This document shows, piece after piece, positions 8,201 to 10,630 of a stretch of 10,630 nt of DNA. This DNA comes from Hemicentrotus pulcherrimus (lineage: Eukaryota; Echinodermata; Echinoidea; Camarodonta; Strongylocentrotidae). The notes beneath the pieces were generated by a model. It saw nothing but the letters and a program-made list of their open reading frames with translations, searched no databases and was not told the DNA's origin. Position 1 is the first letter of the stretch. Each line of letters opens with the position of its first letter. The position numbers and the translations under genes were made by a program. Location: the NCBI GenBank assembly GCA_003118195.1, contig BEXV01000021.1:204103-214732 (forward strand), read 5' to 3'.

Positions 8201-10225
8201 ATATGGCCTTGCGAGAGCTCTCCCTGACCACTGTAGCGCCACAGTACAGACGACTCGCTCATGGGTTTGAAAACATTCTCAGTTTCCTCACAGCCAGAGG
8301 GGTCAAAGGTCAAATAGTGGGAGAACCAGATGGATACGGCAGTGTTCATGTAACCCCTTGACCTCACCTGATGTGTATAGCCTGGGAAATATACAGAGGG
8401 AAGAGTTCGTTAGAAATAGACATAATTATAATTCAAAAAGTCTATAATGAGGGTACATCGACACAAAGACGTAACTCCATATTTTGCCAACATGAGTAAT
8501 TGATATCAAGATGTTCAGAAAACACAGAGACTTAACTCCACCCAACACCCCATAGAAGTCAATGGCTAGTGAAAAATAGACTTAACTCCTTAAGGCCCAA
8601 GTGCTTAGTGACACATAAACCACCTTTTCTCAAAATGGCCAAAATGGAATTACTTCTTTGTGTCACTGACCCCTCGATAATATCTAGGTAAAAGTCTTTG
8701 TCAAACAAAAAACTCATTTTATTTGGTGATGTATTTGTGAATGGAATACATTTGGGTATCAAAGTACAGCAGTAGGTACAGGCCATAATCTCTGGCAAGT
8801 GATAGCCCCCCACTCCGTACCAGATCACTGGCCTCTAAAACAGCCTGCTGTGCATGGGGGTAAATGTCTACGTGCCACAACCAAATGAGTAGACAAACAG
8901 TTTCTTCAAAATAACTTCATAATGGAATCACAGGTGTTAATCTAAACAGGGAAATTTACTGAGTGCAACAATAGAAGATGTAGAAAACAATTGTTGAATT
9001 TATATATTGGAAATTATATACCTCACTTAAGGAATCCAGCTATCTGATTGGTCGAAAAAGCAGTCATAAACTTCAACTATTCCTGTAAAATCGCCCGGTA
9101 AACTTCCAGTTTAATAGGTCAGCCATGGTGAAATACCCATAGGTCGACACGTCAAAAAATGGTTTGACCGATCGAGGATACCGTACGTGTGCGAAAAATT
9201 GGTCGCTATATTTAGCACGTACAGCGCACCGTCACAGCAAATAAGGCAAAAATGGCTGAAGAAACTCTCCCAAGATTTCAACTTCTTGATATGATCAGAT
9301 GCAAGACTAGCTGACAGCAAGAACACCAAAAAAGGGTACGTAAAATTGTCCATAAATATATTCAAAATAGATCTAGATAGATCTAGATCTAGGCCTAGAC
9401 CTAGTAGATCTAGACTAGTGCTAAAAATAGAATCCTCATAGAGATTGCACACACCATACTTATATGCACTGCGCACTGCCACTGGTCGATGCATTGGTCA
9501 ATGTTTTAATTATCAAAGTGAGATTCAAACTAATATTGCTCGTGATCCTGAAGGTGATACTCAATAAGTGAGGTGTCATATGAAAGCGCAGGTTTTTCTC
9601 AATATTCCCCAAAGGGCCGGCCCACCCCCAAAATTGTAAAAATATCTTGCTTAGACTAGAATCTAGATCTAGTCTACTCTCACAGATACACTCTTAAAAA
9701 ACAACCGTGAAGATACACTAGAGAAAGGCCAAGATGGTGTCATAAGTTGACTCTTTTTTCGGCATATAAAAGTATTAATGACTGCTTTAATATTTGAGAA
9801 ATAGTTGTTTTATACGCTCTCGGGAAGGTTACAATTGGGCTATTTCCCTCGGCATGCCTCGGAATATAGCACAATTTTAACCTTCCCTTGAGCGTATAAA
9901 AACAACTATTTCTCTCAAAGCAGTCATTAATACTATACTATTGCATGATATTTGATTTTAAAAATGTGAGATAGTATGAATAAATCAGAAAAAAAAGCTG
10001 CGACCAATCATTTGGTTAGAATCTTAGAGTGAGCTTTATAAATAATACAAATAGTAATAACTCACCGCTTGGCATGTAGATACAATCTCCTTTCTCGAGA
10101 ATCACTCTGTCAAATAGTAGGTCCTTGACTTTAGGGTGCTTTCCATAGTCTACATCATCTACCTCTACTTCGGAGTATCCCCCGAACTCATAGCGTGAGT
10201 CCTCAGACATGTACAGCTGTTCTTT
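4801..10225 (-). CDS. JmjC/cupin_8 oxygenase with EF-hands and C-terminal HDEL (3' part, seven exons, one in-frame stop)
   Basis: Spliced minus-strand CDS, join of 10225-10066, 8381-8183, 7737-7665, 7294-7250, 6987-6824, 5979-5868 and 5229-4801 (1182 nt, 393 codons plus stop; 5' exons are outside the window). All junctions are AG/GT and keep phase. Window residues 1-70 form the end of a JmjC/cupin_8 double-stranded beta-helix: 'LEKGDCIYMPS' then 'GYTHQV', where His57 is the expected distal Fe(II) ligand. The HxD ligand pair must lie upstream. EF-hand-like loops follow at 126-137 (first ligand lost), 165-176 (canonical, DTDERGYITLEE) and about 257-268 (degenerate). The last ~90 residues are Glu/Asp/Lys-rich and end in KHDEL, an ER retrieval signal. 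By family knowledge, JmjC/cupin_8 enzymes are Fe(II)/2-oxoglutarate hydroxylases; substrate here is unknown. ER location and calcium control are inferred. Codon 223 is TAA. I do not recognise a named vertebrate orthologue. Confidence 0.85.
5460..5676 (-). mobile_element. Second, diverged tRNA-like SINE head and body
   Basis: Minus strand from 5676: ATGGCTCATTCGTAAAGCAG onward, with CTCGTAATCGGGAGGT and then a B-box-like AGTTCAAAACC at 5630-5620. The A-box-like TGGCTCATTCG is at 5675-5665. The layout and A-to-B spacing (~34 bp) match a degenerate tRNA-derived SINE head. The left boundary is uncertain. It lies in the intron between exons f and g. Confidence 0.5.
5677..5761 (-). mobile_element. 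Truncated SINE tail
   Basis: A (TAA)n stretch is followed by 'tttatatagcgctc' and 'aagcgttttacagatatata'. It parallels the tail end of the SINE at 2128-2510 ('cttatatagcac' and 'aagcgctttacagatatata') in the same orientation. Only the 3' part of the element remains, abutting the tRNA-like head at 5676. Confidence 0.6.
5868..5979 (-). CDS. Coding exon f, interrupted by TAA
   Basis: 112-nt exon, entering in phase 2 and leaving in phase 0. The acceptor is 'tttcttgtttag' and the donor is AGAGAG|GTAAGA. Its length fits the phases of both neighbours, and both sides of the stop read as plausible protein in the same frame: WGALAMLRG, then TAA, then DPSQPFKGSDFIKIYTIYIG and on to KVARE. The only frame that joins exon e to exon g contains this stop. 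A 17-nt GT..AG pair around it (GTTAAG...TTCTCAG) is far too short to be an intron and would shift the frame. Confidence 0.75.
5952..5954 (-). other. In-frame TAA stop inside exon f
   Basis: On the minus strand the codons read CTA CGA GGT TAA GAC CCT TCT. The stop is codon 223 of the window-encoded part. It would remove 170 downstream residues, including the last EF-like segment, the acidic tail and HDEL. With a later exon junction after it, the transcript would be a nonsense-mediated decay candidate. A single-base change from GAA, CAA or AAA explains it. An assembly error, a null allele or a recent pseudogene are all possible. Confidence 0.8.
5980..6823 (-). other. Intron between exons e and f
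   Basis: 844 bp, GTAAGT to ...TTTAG. Apart from the small CA repeat I see no other feature. Confidence 0.75.
6757..6776. repeat. Short (CA)n microsatellite
   Basis: An AAACACACACACACAAA stretch in the intron between exons e and f. Confidence 0.6.
6824..6987 (-). CDS. Coding exon e: canonical EF-hand
   Basis: 164-nt exon, entering in phase 0 and leaving in phase 2. The acceptor is 'gatttctcctatccag' and the donor is ATCTG|GTAAGT. It begins FIKILDTDERGYITLEEL. The loop DTDERGYITLEE has Asp at 1 and 3, Gly at 6, Ile at 8 and Glu at 12, with Phe and Leu at the flanking helix positions: a canonical calcium-binding EF-hand. The rest, DYLPLETLKNLIEVIDPSD onward to KEAIW, is helical and acidic. A decayed copy of the first part of this exon lies in the upstream intron at 7022-7101. 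Confidence 0.9.
7022..7101 (-). pseudogene. Decayed duplicate of EF-hand exon e
   Basis: Aligned without gaps to 6976-6897 of exon e, this intronic stretch matches at about 56 of 80 positions by my hand count. On the minus strand it reads ILDNDKEGYIMKEG and ends SLKNLIK, against ILDTDERGYITLEE and TLKNLIE in the real exon. The position equivalent to the acceptor reads 'ggcgc' instead of 'tccag', an in-frame TAA sits where the real exon has its second codon, and the last loop ligand (Glu12) is Gly. It is a tandem exon duplication that has lost splicing and decayed. Confidence 0.75.
7250..7294 (-). CDS. Coding exon d: 45-nt linker exon
   Basis: A 45-nt exon (15 codons, phase 0 at both ends) encoding GELNDEEVLVNQRLE. 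The acceptor is 'cttcttccgtgcag' and the donor is TTAGAG|GTAAGT, a full-consensus donor. It forms the linker and entering helix between the two EF-hand-like loops. Because it is symmetrical, skipping it would keep the reading frame, so an alternatively spliced form is possible. Confidence 0.8.
7665..7737 (-). CDS. Coding exon c: first EF-hand-like loop
   Basis: 73-nt exon, entering in phase 2 and leaving in phase 0. The acceptor is 'ccttcttttcag' and the donor is ATACAG|GTATAA. It encodes RTVMKTTADRTGKIWLEEF and a further TSNFIQ. TADRTGKIWLEE fits a 12-residue EF loop: Asp at 3, Gly at 6, Ile at 8 and Glu at 12 are present, but position 1 is Thr instead of Asp. Calcium binding may therefore be weak or absent. 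It pairs with the canonical loop two exons on, 39 residues away, a normal EF-pair spacing. Confidence 0.85.
7961..8033. repeat. Degenerate CCTAAC-rich stretch
   Basis: Repeated variants of 'aacct', 'aacccca', 'ctaaaac', 'cctaaccca' give a C/A-rich strand resembling a decayed (CCTAA)n-type simple repeat inside the intron between exons b and c. Confidence 0.4.
8183..8381 (-). CDS. Coding exon b: end of JmjC domain with distal His ligand
   Basis: 199-nt exon, entering in phase 1 and leaving in phase 2. The acceptor is 'tatttcccag' and the donor is CTGAG|GTATTT. Joined to exon a it reads PS-GYTHQVRSRGYMNTAVS followed by IWFSHYL, the classic end of a cupin_8 fold: 'P.G..HqV.s.....avs.wf'. The His of YTHQV is the predicted third Fe(II) ligand. 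The rest (FDPSGCEETENVFKPMSES then a hydrophilic stretch to HMDVHML) leads into the first EF-hand-like helix. The clean continuation of a family motif across the junction with exon a strongly supports both splice sites. Confidence 0.88.
8449..8676. mobile_element. MITE-like element with ~40-bp terminal inverted repeats
   Basis: The left end GAGGGTACATCGACACAAAG and the reverse complement of the right end CGAGGGGTCAGTGACACAAA are clearly related. The match continues inward (ACGTAACTCCAT against AAGTAATTCCAT, then TTTTGCCA against TTTGGCCA) over roughly 40 bp. ATAAT occurs directly outside both ends (8444-8448 and 8677-8681) and may be the target duplication. No coding capacity. It sits in the intron between exons a and b. 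Superfamily is not determined. Confidence 0.6.
9368..9419. repeat. CTAG/AGATCT-rich block
   Basis: Overlapping TAGATC and CCTAG units (tagatctagatag, gatctagatctagg, cctagacctag). A second block is at 9651-9674 (ttagactagaatctagatct). The 'LGLDLDLSR' part of a minus-strand frame at 9111-9494 is produced by this repeat. Confidence 0.7.
9771..9934. repeat. 164-bp near-perfect palindrome (fold-back element) in an intron
   Basis: The left arm starts AGTATTAATGACTGCTTT. The right arm ends AAAGCAGTCATTAATACT, its exact reverse complement. The arms (84 and 80 bp) stay complementary through AGAAATAGTTGTTTTATACG and GGGAAGGTTA, with small indels, to the centre GGCATGCC at 9851-9858. There is almost no loop. 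Transcribed from the intron between exons a and b it would form a long hairpin. It is probably a fold-back or MITE-type repeat with no coding content. Confidence 0.75.
10066..10225 (-). CDS. Coding exon a: JmjC core, before the distal His
   Basis: 160-nt exon, starting in phase 0 and ending in phase 1. The acceptor is a pyrimidine-rich tract ending 'ctttctcag' (AG at 10227-10226). The donor is AAGCG|GTGAGT. It encodes 53 residues from KEQLYMSED to CIYMPS. 'FDRVILEKGDCIYMPS' has the usual cupin_8 pattern of a hydrophobic strand, a GD turn, and 'lyiP' before the second iron-binding His. The open frame runs 5' past the acceptor to an ATG, but the strong acceptor and domain position argue that this is not the start codon. 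The exon with the HxD motif must be upstream of the window. Confidence 0.85.
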
Positions 10226-10630
10226 CTGAGAAAGGAAATGTGTGATACCCTCATTTATCAAAGCAGAACAACTCAGAGCCAGACAGATATGTGTGATTTA
10301 TAAGCTATATAATAATAAAGCCATCAATAAAAACTTTCTTGTATGAATATCATGAGGAATATTTCACGATGTACATTTTGGAGAATTAATACAATGAAAT
10401 AAACATTGTTATTACCTACATTATATTGATTTGTGTCATCTGTTGATAACAAGAACTAGATGGAATTTTGACTTCGCGCAGTCCAAAATGATGCCTCCGC
10501 CATAGAGCAATTAAATTCAAGTTGATTGTAATCCATCTGTCGGTTTTTTAATGATAATGCACTCACAAGCTATTTATAGGCATACATAATGAGCCCCATG
10601 ACCTTTGACCTGATGACCCTAAAATCTAAT
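10226..10630 (-). other. Intron (3' part) upstream of exon a
   Basis: 405 bp ending in the acceptor 'ctttctcag'. I found no stretch with an HxD motif or a usable exon, so the preceding exon is outside the window. Confidence 0.65.
10599..10611 (-). promoter_or_regulatory. Perfect DR1 nuclear-receptor motif (intronic)
   Basis: The minus strand reads AGGTCAAAGGTCA, two AGGTCA half-sites with one spacer base. HNF4/RXR/COUP-type receptors bind this pattern. A single motif match in an intron is weak evidence for function. Confidence 0.3.

Larger units (their letters stand above)
8382..10065 (-). other. Intron between exons a and b
   Basis: 1684 bp, GTGAGT to ...TTTCCCAG. It holds the 8449-8676 MITE, two CTAG-rich blocks and the 9771-9934 palindrome. 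Frames at 8559-8828 and 9111-9494 overlap these repeats and are not needed: exons a and b join perfectly without them. Confidence 0.75.

Noticed and set aside
8559..8828. 89-codon minus-strand frame
   Set aside because: It overlaps the right end of the 8449-8676 MITE and has no splice support.
9251..9313. Plus-strand ATG with good context reading MAEETLPRFQLLDMIRCKTS
   Set aside because: Stops after 20 codons, no partner exon seen, and it lies on the opposite strand within the intron's repeat-rich part.
9111..9494. 127-codon minus-strand frame in the intron
   Set aside because: It crosses the CTAG-rich repeat, shows no domain, and exons a and b already join in phase across it.
10440..10630. 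Short minus-strand frame MDYNQLEFNCSMAEASF
   Set aside because: Only about 26 codons before a stop, with no JmjC motif; not a credible upstream exon.

Overview
The window is animal nuclear DNA: AT-rich, intron-rich, with full GT..AG splice sites and many short interspersed elements. The repeats (tRNA-derived SINE pieces with ATT-type tails beside a 'tttatatagcgctt...cgctttacag' type body, CTAG-rich blocks, an intronic palindrome) look like those of marine invertebrate deuterostomes. A sea urchin or other echinoderm is my best guess, but this is inference without a database search.

One protein gene can be reconstructed with confidence. It runs right to left on the minus strand. Seven coding exons (10225-10066, 8381-8183, 7737-7665, 7294-7250, 6987-6824, 5979-5868, 5229-4801) join with matching phases into 1182 nt, the 3' part of a gene whose 5' exons lie beyond position 10630. 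The product ends a JmjC/cupin_8 domain (distal iron-ligand His in 'PSGYTHQV'), continues through EF-hand-like segments (one canonical loop), and closes with a long acidic tail ending in HDEL, a KDEL-type ER retrieval signal. It therefore looks like an ER-lumen 2-oxoglutarate oxygenase coupled to calcium-binding modules. Two oddities stand out: an in-frame TAA in the sixth exon, and a decayed copy of the EF-hand exon in the intron just upstream of that exon.

Layout from left to right. 1-560: 13-bp tandem repeats and a degenerate 21-24 bp GGGGCACTTAT minisatellite. 960-1560: a large TCAA/TCAG tetranucleotide array with about 140-bp higher-order structure. 2128-2510: a minus-strand tRNA-derived SINE with a duplicated B box. 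2511-3790: no recognised feature. 3793-4029: a 237-bp MITE with 30-33 bp inverted repeats and TTA target duplication (PIF/Harbinger-like). 4267-4363: a possible isolated minus-strand exon of unknown gene. 4364-4800: 3' flank or 3' UTR of the oxygenase gene. 4801-10225: that gene. Its introns hold SINE pieces (5460-5761), the exon relic (7022-7101), a second MITE (8449-8676), CTAG-rich blocks, and a 164-bp near-palindrome (9771-9934).

Only one gene is certain, so no gene cooperation can be read from the window. The rest is repeat and intronic sequence.
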